IMG/VR virus record: IMGVR_UViG_3300025820_000005
Coordinates: 1 to 37,275 of that record
DNA: 37,275 nucleotides
Strand: one strand, 5' to 3'
Origin: a virus
A model generated the notes under the pieces. That model saw only the letters and a list, made by a program, of their open reading frames with translations, was not told where the DNA came from and did no database searches. Shown here piece by piece: positions 26,101 to 31,318 of the stretch (the first letter of the stretch is position 1; each line of letters opens with the position of its first letter). A program made the translations under genes and the position numbers.

Positions 26101-27200
26101 TAAAATGCGCCAGAGAGGTAGTCCAGAAATCTGATGGGCATTTTTCAGGGGAGCATTATAAGCGTTCCTTATTGGAGACCAACCGTTTTATGGTCAAAGC
26201 TTTTTTCACACCCGAAGCCAGAAAGCTGTGGCAATGGCTGTTGTTGTCTTTTACATGGCAGAGAGAACATTTACTTGTGGCAAAGAATGTGTTTAAGTCA
26301 TTCCTGCCTGATGCGGCAATCAAGAAAATGGGACTGGCTGAAATGGGCGCAATCAAGGGGCAATACCGAAAATACCTGCTTGGCGGGTTAATGATAGTTG
26401 GTGCTGTTGATTTGTTTAACCAGATGACTACTTATGAGATGGACGGTGAAGCTAAACATATTTGGCAGAACCCTCGTGGTAAGCGTCTAGCTGTAAGGGC
26501 ATGGTGGAATGAACCTGATTACTTTACTACAGATAAAGATGGGACTGTGCGATTTGTGCAAGGAAGGCCAGCCTACATTAGACCAATCAAATCTTTATTT
26601 GAAGTGGCTGAATGGGCAAATGACCCGACCTCTAAGTTCTTTTATAAAGTAGCGCCAATAATTTCCGCTATAATGAATTTGAGGGATACTCAATTTCCAC
26701 AAGGTAGAAGTGGTTTTGAGAAGACGAAGGATTTCCTGTTCGATGTTTACACTCCGATTGTTCTTAGCCAAGCAGGTGAAGTAACAAAGGGTAAAAAGGA
26801 TTGGAAGGGCGCAGCCCTTTCCTTCTTTGGTATGCCCACAAGTAAAGACCCTAACCGTAGGACTGTTGACGCATTAATAGGGAAGTATTTATCTACCAAA
26901 ACTAAAAAGGACTATGATAATCTAAAGGCTTATATAGATAAAATGCCTTCCGATAATATCAAGCGCAATATGATAAAGAAATACAGAAATGAAGTTCTGA
27001 TAATCAATGAAAAAGATAAGGACTTTTGGCGTGAGGCGCTGAAAGCCAGACCAGAAAAAAGAGCCAGAATGCTTTACGATAGATGGTCTAAGATGCCTGT
27101 CAATGAGGAAGCCAGAGAAAAAGAATTAGCCCAGCAATTAGAGAGCTTCCTGACTGACAAGACTATTGAGGAGTTTATAAAGATAGCCAACAAGATGTAG
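23118..27200 (+). CDS. Giant internal virion (ejection) protein, 1360 aa
   Basis: The largest gene in the window. It begins with a short helical module (LWEKIRSQKNFQSLDYEKQLLVGENFF), then Ala/Gly-rich hydrophobic helices (~95-125 and ~205-230), a long Lys/Glu/Gln-rich coiled region (250-560) and a conserved-looking helical domain (~580-1080) with further hydrophobic stretches (SMKLGMSFFHIVSLGVQELAN; KYLLGGLMIVGAVDLF). This matches the large, multi-segment core proteins of short-tailed phages that exit the head to form a channel across the cell envelope. No lytic transglycosylase motif is visible here. It ends the rightward structural block. Confidence 0.65.
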   Translation: MDLWEKIRSQKNFQSLDYEKQLLVGENFFKQEIAESEAFKSLKTDEERNKVYKNFMATLKPTEDLAKQQIANRKKPTFHTGFVMPAVKSVGEAAVAAATMPVGLIVGGGQFVTEGVGHAALAGIDLLQGRKTTPAAQTLADMSERALGTVEKLTYMPKSKGGQAIVETALLPFENLAEAGHRKQSEYYDKADIAQMNGWGNIADNLRAKGFLVGYGSEALPLLLPFLFRGGIGISRQVKTAYNRLPHRTKIVLSETQRNIKADMDAGKLSNAQIKEAWKNPENREAILNKYVRTQQTPEQATVIEQVFQKKKAAKPAESVQESIIIDKTGQKKVVTGQKGKGQRQLSEAELKAYHDEAVKSHDAKARKLNNLDPNPTIKQGVVEPVGVDMLRKRGITELTSEQVPSQYRVAIKDNKGNIIKGKKGETHGQQIERLLKEGKDVAWGNETGFVDTKGQYIKQAQSPKVAKILEAQEGAGVLTADKLANLDARVAKIKVNINRLKAEAETNPKLVETNIKKIEALMNEAYEIQRKVIDAKKKAAPPAATLDVLGLQSIWEKAAKLVSSKTSKFLSLFRTKPELKPALQKGLESMIEHDRAIRNVEFMAKELTKIVNDFQPDKNRQMLMVHAYEHKMRGKYWEQLTEPEKKMVKWAAAEKQKLNDFIEENKILTMMHDKKINHIYHHWIDAKTGEAYKAFYGKFSKGLPQSKQREIPTYEVGIEKGLKPATTNIGELIGLEWIAATRANSARALIKNLYGIKGDPNTSIQLRFNKEPVPIRMVERWDMLVKQGLTEGYKRYTNPALDKAMAFKTADGKVVIFKGAVGIREELYPFVRSYIESPSYGKLSQLNFVSKSMKLGMSFFHIVSLGVQELANMRVPFTHIPEGLRMIKDLTPEVKILHREGLELWKGYEDLGYKNKFFEGTGLVSKTGNVVTAPVRLMRDFIFDIVQPGMKTSFAVMQFNKLLPKYLKQYSPGHSVESVMAAIKQNKKLPEGALKCAREVVQKSDGHFSGEHYKRSLLETNRFMVKAFFTPEARKLWQWLLLSFTWQREHLLVAKNVFKSFLPDAAIKKMGLAEMGAIKGQYRKYLLGGLMIVGAVDLFNQMTTYEMDGEAKHIWQNPRGKRLAVRAWWNEPDYFTTDKDGTVRFVQGRPAYIRPIKSLFEVAEWANDPTSKFFYKVAPIISAIMNLRDTQFPQGRSGFEKTKDFLFDVYTPIVLSQAGEVTKGKKDWKGAALSFFGMPTSKDPNRRTVDALIGKYLSTKTKKDYDNLKAYIDKMPSDNIKRNMIKKYRNEVLIINEKDKDFWREALKARPEKRARMLYDRWSKMPVNEEAREKELAQQLESFLTDKTIEEFIKIANKM

Positions 27201-27219
27201 GAGAAAAAGACTATCTTCC

Positions 27220-27255
27220 AGAGGCTACAGGGCGGAGCTATTTAACCTCTTTTTT
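27220..27255 (+). terminator. Possible intrinsic terminator of the late operon
   Basis: AGAGG (27220-27224) pairs with CCTCT (27246-27250), followed by T5 (27251-27255), 20 nt after the last structural stop and overlapping the end of the converging nuclease gene. The 5-bp stem with a 21-nt loop is weak. Confidence 0.35.
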
Positions 27256-28006
27256 ACATCCCATTCTTCACTTTCCAGTAATTTACTAGGGCAAGGAAGC
27301 ATCCGTAGCCTTTTTTTCTTTCTTCGTCTGTAAGCCAAACCAGGACTGAATTAGCGTTATGTTTGTTAACGTATAGGATACCACATTTTTTGTTGCGTCC
27401 CCTGTCATACGCCCCTAATTGCATATGTTGGTCATGCCAGGTTTTTACTTCTGTTAACAAATCCTTCTCAGTCGTTTTTATATCAATGATTTCGGTTTCA
27501 CTTTCCAAGTCTATTTTACCACCATAGGTTTCAGTAGCAAAGGATTGTTCGCATTGCCATTCTCTTTTGCCTATTTTTGTTTCCAATTCTTTAAGGGCGG
27601 CAAGATAAAAACCCTGTCCCTCTTCTGGTAGTTCTTTCCCCTTCAAACCATCCTCTATCCATGCGTGGATTTGCTTACCTCTTAGGGCGGCTTGTTTAGA
27701 TTGCTCATTGGCGTCCTGCTTTATCCTTGCCAGAAAGAACTCATCAGCCTCCCCTTCCTGTCTTTCAAGTGTAAGGCAGGATAATATATGCTGGTCAATT
27801 ATCCATGACTGTAGCATGGGCTTGGCTGCCAGAGCTATTATGGAAGTGACACTTGGTTTCAGGTTTAATTTCCTTGCGTCCCTTAGCGTAGTGTTACGGC
27901 GCTTGCCGTTCTTCCCTATGATTGTGTATTTGGGCGTCCCATCTGCTTCATACCAATGCCCTTGTTCTGATGTTTGTTCCAGAATTTTTTCTTCATTGTT
28001 GTCCAT
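27254..28006 (-). CDS. RecB/Cas4-like PD-(D/E)XK nuclease, 250 aa
   Basis: Motifs of the RecB-family exonuclease fold appear in order: GKQIHAW (His114), YGGKIDLE (Asp166), IIDIKTTEK (Asp175, Lys177) and MQLGAY (Gln196-x-x-x-Tyr200, the QxxxY motif). Phage proteins of this kind act as exonucleases in recombination or in host DNA degradation. I start at ATG 28006 because GGAGGG is correctly spaced; an in-frame TTG at 28021 would overlap that site. It is the last gene of the leftward block. The start lies 15 nt downstream of a duplicated GTTAGAC-containing repeat. Confidence 0.8.
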   Translation of the reverse strand: MDNNEEKILEQTSEQGHWYEADGTPKYTIIGKNGKRRNTTLRDARKLNLKPSVTSIIALAAKPMLQSWIIDQHILSCLTLERQEGEADEFFLARIKQDANEQSKQAALRGKQIHAWIEDGLKGKELPEEGQGFYLAALKELETKIGKREWQCEQSFATETYGGKIDLESETEIIDIKTTEKDLLTEVKTWHDQHMQLGAYDRGRNKKCGILYVNKHNANSVLVWLTDEERKKGYGCFLALVNYWKVKNGM

Positions 28007-28020
28007 TTTATCGCCCTCCA

Positions 28021-28081
28021 AGAATTAGTCTAACAAAGAATTAGTCTAACAATTTCTGTCAGTTGTTTATCAGTTGTTTAT
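28021..28081 (-). repeat. Degenerate recombination-site-like repeat with two tandem duplications
   Basis: AGAATTAGTCTAACAA is present twice in tandem (28021-28036, 28037-28052), each copy containing GTTAGAC on the minus strand, a match to GTTRRRY. CAGTTGTTTAT is duplicated at 28060-28081. The region separates the nuclease start from the truncated methyltransferase end and holds no other gene. Confidence 0.45.
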
Positions 28082-28362
28082 GTTTGGCTTTTGTTCTTCA
28101 CTCCAAAAAAATGCCTTCCTTATTTCGATTCCCTCTTTTAAATGACTATCTGTTACCCACATAAAACAAGCACAATCATCGGCTGTATAGTTTTTAACCG
28201 GAAGATTTTTATGTCGGCTATTGTCATTGTCGGATATATTTTTCCAATAGAGGCAAAGCGTTTTTGTTCACCATTTTTATAACCATTTATTTTATCGCCG
28301 TATAATTGCTTGCTTGAATATTTCCACGGCGGGTCAGCATAAATTATGTTGTTTTTTTTCAT
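28070..28362 (-). pseudogene. Truncated and frameshifted MT-A70 adenine methyltransferase
   Basis: Begins MKKNNIIYADPPWKY, with the DPPW catalytic motif of MT-A70 N6-adenine methyltransferases. The frame is lost at an A5 run (28206-28210): with one more A it continues NLPVKNYTADDCACFMWVTDSHLKEGIEI, as in the family, then degenerates to a stop at 28070-28072. As sequenced the ORF stops at 28153. Even frame-corrected it would be about 98 aa against about 180 for a complete enzyme, so it lacks the C-terminal half. A second MT-A70 gene lies 1.2 kb upstream. Confidence 0.7.
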
Positions 28363-28383
28363 TTTAAATTAAACCAAAATAAA

Positions 28384-28439
28384 ATATAACAAAGGCAATC
28401 CAGCCGAGCGCTACGCTCCGGCTGTTTTCTGCGTTATTT
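28384..28439 (-). repeat. attC-like palindromic element, copy 1
   Basis: Ends are ATATAAC and GTTATTT on the plus strand. CAGCCGAGCG pairs with CGCTCCGGCTG with one bulged base. It shares 45 of 48 bases with the element at 30474-30538 (plus-strand CAATCCAGCC... through GCGTTATTTCGC). The TAA stop of the 50-aa gene (28434-28436) lies inside the GTTATTT end; the methyltransferase start is 21 nt beyond the other end. Confidence 0.6.
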
Positions 28440-28586
28440 CGCCAATTCCTTCATTCTTTCTTCTTCCCATTTCCTATCGGCAATAATTTCTGCACGTTCT
28501 AGTCTTGCCTCAAGTTCGGCTTCTTTATCGCCATAAGGGTCAAAGTCAATAGCTCCGTCTTCAAATCGGCTAAACATCTTGGTCAT
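28434..28586 (-). CDS. Small acidic protein, 50 aa
   Basis: ATG at 28586 has AAGGGGG 6 nt upstream. The product (MTKMFSRFEDGAIDFDPYGD then a Glu/Arg/Lys helix) is soluble and mostly helical. Its stop codon is formed by the end of the palindromic element at 28384-28439. No family recognised; the strong ribosome site and codon-level coherence support it as a gene. Confidence 0.6.
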   Translation of the reverse strand: MTKMFSRFEDGAIDFDPYGDKEAELEARLERAEIIADRKWEEERMKELAK

Positions 28587-28616
28587 TTCGTTACCCCCTT
28601 TCGTTTCGCAAATTTG

Positions 28617-28871
28617 TCAAACCTTATTTTTAAATAATGGACACCGCCAATTATATACCCGTCCATCTTCGGAAACGCCGATTGCCTTTGCTGTTTCTTC
28701 TGTGCAGCTACCGTCTGCCATATAACCTGAGTCTATCGCCTTTTCATATTTACAAATCCAGTCCATTTTTTTTTCATCATATCCCTTGGCGCACTCATCA
28801 CAGTTATATGATTTCCAATCTTGATATTGTGAGCCACAATAAAAAGGCACACTATTATTTTTTTTGTTCAT
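28617..28871 (-). CDS. Cysteine-rich hypothetical phage protein, 84 aa
   Basis: I start at ATG 28871 (preceded by GAGGTGG) rather than the TTG/ATG extension at 28883. Residues: SVPFYCGSQYQDWKSYNCDECAKGYDEKK ... CKYEKAI...GSCTEETAKAIGV...YNWRCPLF. The Cys pattern (C..CxxC..C..C..C) suggests metal binding. Short Cys-rich proteins with a similar ending are common in phage accessory regions, without known function. It lies 8 nt after the upstream 145-aa gene. Confidence 0.6.
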   Translation of the reverse strand: MNKKNNSVPFYCGSQYQDWKSYNCDECAKGYDEKKMDWICKYEKAIDSGYMADGSCTEETAKAIGVSEDGRVYNWRCPLFKNKV

Positions 28872-28879
28872 AAGCCACC

Positions 28880-29317
28880 TCAATAAAATCTCATTCCATA
28901 ATGCCTTTGATTTTTGTGGTATAGTTTGTTCTGTATTTTTTTTTCTGGCATTCTGTTTTTTTCGCTTTCTAAAAACAATCTGAAGAATCTTGGCATATCA
29001 GTTCCATCAAGGTCAAGGGAGAAGAGCCAGGCGAATGCATCCCCAAGACTCATGGAGTAAGTTACCTTTTCTCTTGCTATTACCGAAAGATAAAAGTTTT
29101 TCCACTTTCCCTTCTCAACCATTTTGTCCTTGAGGGCAATCATATCTTTTTCATCCAAAGGGTGTTCAGTTTCACAATCTCGGTGCTTATTGCATAAAAT
29201 ACACACTTCGCATGTCCCCACTGGGGTGCTTTTCACCCATTCCGTATGGGTACGCCACTCATGTCGACACCATCCCATATAATCATATATCTTTTTAATA
29301 TTATCTTCTCTGGTCAT
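28880..29317 (-). CDS. Hypothetical protein with Cys/His cluster, 145 aa
   Basis: ATG 29317 (or GTG 29320) follows immediately after the GTTAAGT end of the palindromic element at 29319-29369. The N-terminal half has CRHEW ... CEVCILCNKHRDCE, a likely metal site; the rest is helical (DAFAWLFSLDLDGTDMPRFFRLFLES). The start is only 1 nt from the repeat, as in cassette genes. Function unknown. Confidence 0.6.
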   Translation of the reverse strand: MTREDNIKKIYDYMGWCRHEWRTHTEWVKSTPVGTCEVCILCNKHRDCETEHPLDEKDMIALKDKMVEKGKWKNFYLSVIAREKVTYSMSLGDAFAWLFSLDLDGTDMPRFFRLFLESEKNRMPEKKIQNKLYHKNQRHYGMRFY

Positions 29318-29318
29318 C

Positions 29319-29369
29319 ACTTAACCTGTCAATCCAGCCGAGCGCTACGGCTATTTTTTGCGGTTGGGC
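29319..29369 (-). repeat. attC-like palindromic element, copy 2
   Basis: On the minus strand it begins GCCCAAC (RYYYAAC, perfect) and ends GTTAAGT (GTTRRRY, perfect). AGCCG and CGGCT form the inner stem, with 10 nt on each side. The stop of the preceding 60-aa gene (29351-29353) lies inside, and the next gene's ATG starts 1 nt past GTTAAGT. No T run follows, so it is not a standard terminator. Confidence 0.65.
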
Positions 29370-29532
29370 TGCTTATCCTTTGCCGTCCGCAAGCGCCACG
29401 AAACAATAAAATATTTTGTATCCTTTTTATCAATGGTCATGTTTTCATCAGCCCATCTTCTTAATTCATTATGATTCAAAAAAACAGCCCTTACAGATAA
29501 AACGTAAAATTAGTTTTTTTAATATCTTTCAT
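29351..29532 (-). pseudogene. Frameshifted small gene (60 aa if corrected)
   Basis: AGGAGG lies 7 nt before ATG 29532, but the frame stops after 13 codons. With one extra base in the A4/T4 run at 29506-29509 the product becomes a coherent 60-aa protein (MKDIKKTNFYVLSVRAVFLN, then HNELRRWADENMTIDKKDTK, ending QPNRKK) whose stop falls inside the next palindromic element. So either a real frameshift mutation, a consensus error, or -1 slippage on TTT. Function unknown. Confidence 0.55.
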
Positions 29533-29553
29533 TAAAATCCTCCTAAAAAAATC

Positions 29554-29585
29554 AGATAACCAGTCAATCTAATCAACTGTTATAC
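29554..29585 (-). repeat. Short attC-like element, copy 3
   Basis: Minus-strand ends GTATAAC and GTTATCT enclose 18 nt; TAAC-AGT pairs with ACT-G-GTTA with one bulge. The methyltransferase stop TAA (29580-29582) is inside the GTATAAC end, and the next start (29532) is 21 nt beyond the other. Confidence 0.45.
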
Positions 29586-30134
29586 CGCACTGCCAAGCTC
29601 GGCGGTACATTCAACTTCGTTGCCCCATACGTCCCAGCCTATCTCTGGGTAGCGGCAAAACAACTCCACGCGGGGAACATCACCGCAAAGCCAAACTATC
29701 ATTTCCCGTATTTCGTCTGGCTTTCTACTATGTTCGCGCCTCGGTGAGACGACCAGTTCCCTCACTGACGCACTTTTTCTCTTTTGGCTTTTCTTTCGTT
29801 GCCAGTAAGCGCAGTTCTGAATTACTACGCGTCCAGTTCCCCCCGCCGAAAAAGTATTTGCCCGTCGCTGTCGTCTTAATCCAGTTGAACGCAACAGTCT
29901 TATAGGTAAACCCCATGCCTCAATGCAGCGCAACGCGAGGGGTAGCTCGGAGTTCATCACCCACAAAAACAGGACACAATTTGCGTCTGCTATCGAGCCA
30001 ACTGGCAAGGCCACTATGTCTTGTGCCTTCATCGTAGAGTATAGGTTGGCCTTAGCGTCATCACTCAGCCCTTTTCGGTTCTGGAAGTTAAACGGCCACG
30101 GGGGGTCGGCATAAATAATACTGTATTTCTTCAA
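29580..30134 (-). CDS. MT-A70 adenine methyltransferase with two compensating frameshifts
   Basis: TTG start at 30134 with AAGGAG 8 nt upstream. DPPW at residues 10-13 marks an MT-A70 N6-adenine methyltransferase. The ORF is open for 184 aa, the full family length, but residues ~75-118 are out of frame: the correct sequence (GFTYKTVAFNWIKTTATGKY..., WTRSNSE, LLATKEKPKE) is in another frame between about 29910 and 29785. A base is missing at AAACCCC (29908-29914) and one is extra near 29780-29786, which restores the frame before ELVVSPRREHSRKPDEI. As written the enzyme is probably inactive; if these are sequencing errors it is intact. Confidence 0.7.
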   Translation of the reverse strand: MKKYSIIYADPPWPFNFQNRKGLSDDAKANLYSTMKAQDIVALPVGSIADANCVLFLWVMNSELPLALRCIEAWGLPIRLLRSTGLRRQRRANTFSAGGTGRVVIQNCAYWQRKKSQKRKSASVRELVVSPRREHSRKPDEIREMIVWLCGDVPRVELFCRYPEIGWDVWGNEVECTAELGSAV

Positions 30135-30157
30135 GTCTGCAACTCCTTAAATGTGCG

Positions 30158-30221
30158 GTATAACAATCACATCAACTCGGACGCGGAAACAGCCCCGCGC
30201 CGGTTATGTGAAGCGCTAAGT
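30158..30221 (-). repeat. attC-like element, copy 4, best-folded
   Basis: Stem pairs TCACAT/ATGTGA, AAC/GTT, CGG/CCG and CGCGG/CCGCG (17 bp), closing on an 8-nt loop, with three single unpaired bases (C30173, T30177, A30181) all on one arm. C30173 and A30181 are 8 nt apart, like the two extrahelical bases of integron attC sites. Ends are GTATAAC (30158-30164) and GCTAAGT (30215-30221; one base off GTTRRRY). The stop of the 80-aa gene lies inside the latter. Confidence 0.65.
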
Positions 30222-30458
30222 GGATAAAGCCTTGTGGCATTTTGCACACACCGATTTATTATTATCAGCTATGCGGTCACAAAAATCACATAGCCGGAAA
30301 CCACCATTGACGGCTCTTTGAAACCTTCGTGCAGCAGAATAAAGACTTTTTGCCGTTATTGCACCGAATGGATACGGCGTTCGTCCCCACAAAATATAGA
30401 AGCATGTTTCGTCGTCAGCGTTTGGTATTGCTGCTTTGATTATGTCGTGTGTTGTCAT
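30216..30458 (-). CDS. Zinc-ribbon protein, 80 aa
   Basis: ATG 30458 lies 15 nt after the GTTAAGT end of the element at 30474-30538, with GAGG in between. The C-terminal half has CDFC and CAKC, a zinc ribbon (Cys57, Cys60, Cys71, Cys74); the N-terminal half is helical (ITAKSLYSAARRFQRAVNGG). The TAG stop is inside the next palindromic element. No known family; probably nucleic-acid or metal binding. Confidence 0.6.
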   Translation of the reverse strand: MTTHDIIKAAIPNADDETCFYILWGRTPYPFGAITAKSLYSAARRFQRAVNGGFRLCDFCDRIADNNKSVCAKCHKALST

Positions 30459-30473
30459 AAAAATAAAAACCTC

Positions 30474-30538
30474 ACTTAACTAGTCAATACTAGTCAATCC
30501 AGCCTATCGCTACGTTCCGGCTGTTTTCTGCGTTATTT
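30474..30538 (-). repeat. attC-like element, copy 5
   Basis: Minus strand AAATAAC ... GTTAAGT (perfect GTTRRRY end). Nearly identical to copy 1 in the palindrome and in the GCGTTATTTCGC end. The other side carries a 10-nt tandem duplication, ACTAGTCAAT twice (30479-30498); removing one copy gives the same 10-nt spacing as copy 2. Confidence 0.6.
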
Positions 30539-30542
30539 CGCA

Positions 30543-30710
30543 CTATTCAGCATCCGGCATATACTGCAGGAAAGCGCCCTTCCCTTTGCATGGGTCAAGA
30601 ACCCGTCCAGAAGGGCAGAAAAAAGAAACAACGTCACGCGCCACATCATCCGGCGTGTAAACAACGTCAGATTGTATTGGCTCAAGTTCTATAAGTTCTA
30701 TTTGTCTCAT
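30543..30710 (-). pseudogene. N-terminal fragment of a DNA methyltransferase, 55 aa
   Basis: ATG 30710 lies 14 nt beyond the GTTAAGT of copy 6. The product has VVYTPDDVARDVVSFF then VLDPCKGKGAFLQYMPDAE, where LDPCKGKGAF matches the AdoMet-binding motif I of adenine methyltransferases (LDPxxGxGxF). It stops at TAG 30543-30545 right after DAE, where the family often has Trp (TGG), then the frame enters the next palindromic element. It has no catalytic NPPY/DPPY motif, so it is a truncated remnant. Confidence 0.6.
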
Positions 30711-30724
30711 AATTTTAAAAATTC

Positions 30725-30775
30725 ACTTAACAAATCCATGCAGCCGACTCGCTCACGCTGATGTCGGCGTTATCT
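30725..30775 (-). repeat. attC-like element, copy 6
   Basis: Minus strand AGATAAC ... GTTAAGT. GCCGAC pairs with GTCGGC around a 14-nt loop. The 60-aa gene's stop (30775-30777) abuts its end and the methyltransferase fragment starts 14 nt past GTTAAGT. A near-identical copy with a 13-nt insertion is found at 37034-37111. Confidence 0.6.
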
Positions 30776-30957
30776 TAATCACTAATTGTCAGTAGTATGT
30801 TGTCGTTTTTCTGGTATTGCGCAGCCCATGTATGAATATCTTTAATGGTTGCGTTTTCATCAAATACTTTTGTTCTTACCTGAGTCTCAAATGAATCAGG
30901 CGATACTTGAACTAAAGTTCTTATTTCAGCCACATAAATATAATTTACCAAACTCAT
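30775..30957 (-). CDS. Hypothetical protein, 60 aa
   Basis: AAAGGAG precedes ATG 30957. The product (MSLVNYIYVAEIRTLVQVSP, then a beta-alpha pattern ending NILLTISD) is soluble with a short strand-helix layout. Its stop is at the edge of the palindromic element. Family not recognised. Confidence 0.6.
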   Translation of the reverse strand: MSLVNYIYVAEIRTLVQVSPDSFETQVRTKVFDENATIKDIHTWAAQYQKNDNILLTISD

Positions 30958-31020
30958 ATATCGTTACTCCTTTCTTTTTTCCTCCTGCCAGTATTTCTAC
31001 CTGAGGAACTATCCTGTATG

Positions 31021-31037
31021 TGGGGATAAGCTCCCCA
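31021..31037 (-). other. Small hairpin after the tRNA-like gene
   Basis: TGGGGA (31021-31026) and TCCCCA (31032-31037) pair over a 5-nt loop, just 3' of the tRNA on the minus strand. No T run. It could be a processing or pausing signal. Confidence 0.3.
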
Positions 31038-31045
31038 TGTGCTTT

Positions 31046-31155
31046 TGGAGGGTGAGGCAGGATTTGATACCTGCATGATTGCGTAGCCCTCAACTTATGC
31101 CGCAATCGGAACTATCTTTCAAGTCGCCTCGTCTATACTCTTCCGCCACTCACCC
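31046..31155 (-). tRNA. Degenerate class II tRNA-like gene (Ser/Leu type)
   Basis: Minus strand: a perfect 7-bp acceptor stem (GGGTGAG with CTCACCC), encoded CCA end, a D-arm like tRNA-Leu (TGGCGGAA...TATAGACG), a T-arm GCAGG...CCTGC with an 8-nt loop (one base too long), and a long variable arm (GATTGCG with CGCAATC). The anticodon loop would read CTTGAAA (anticodon UGA, Ser), but its stem does not pair, and total length is 110 nt. So probably a decaying or altered tRNA. Its 5' end overlaps the stop of the membrane-peptide gene. Confidence 0.5.
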
Positions 31156-31296
31156 CCAATATATTATTAACGCTATCGTAATGCCGATTACCAACGCCAT
31201 CAACACCCACCTGATTGCAACCCACAACGGATATTGATTAAGTATATCGCGGATTGGCACCTTTATTTTTTGGGGAAATGGATACCAGTTCATCAT
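31150..31296 (-). CDS. Small single-span membrane protein, 48 aa
   Basis: AAAGGAGG is correctly spaced for ATG 31296 (or 31293); a longer frame starting upstream overlaps the transglycosylase. The product is a polar, basic N-terminus then a hydrophobic helix (~residues 24-47; WVAIRWVLMALVIGITIALI). It follows a membrane-anchored peptidoglycan enzyme, so may help in cell-envelope function. Unknown family. Confidence 0.5.
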   Translation of the reverse strand: MMNWYPFPQKIKVPIRDILNQYPLWVAIRWVLMALVIGITIALIIYWG

Positions 31297-31318
31297 AATT
31301 TCCTCCTTTACGGTCTGC

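Noticed and set aside
27254-28006. Cas4 of a CRISPR system
   Set aside because: RecB/Cas4 motifs are shared by many phage exonucleases; no CRISPR array or cas1/cas2 nearby, and the Cys cluster typical of Cas4 is missing.
28021-28081. CRISPR array
   Set aside because: Only two adjacent repeat copies with no spacers of even length, and no cas genes other than a RecB-like nuclease that fits phage exonucleases.
28384-30775. Palindromes as ordinary intrinsic terminators
   Set aside because: None of the well-formed copies is followed by a T run on the minus strand, and several contain the start or stop codons of genes on both sides. Their conserved ends (GTTRRRY-like) are not needed for termination.
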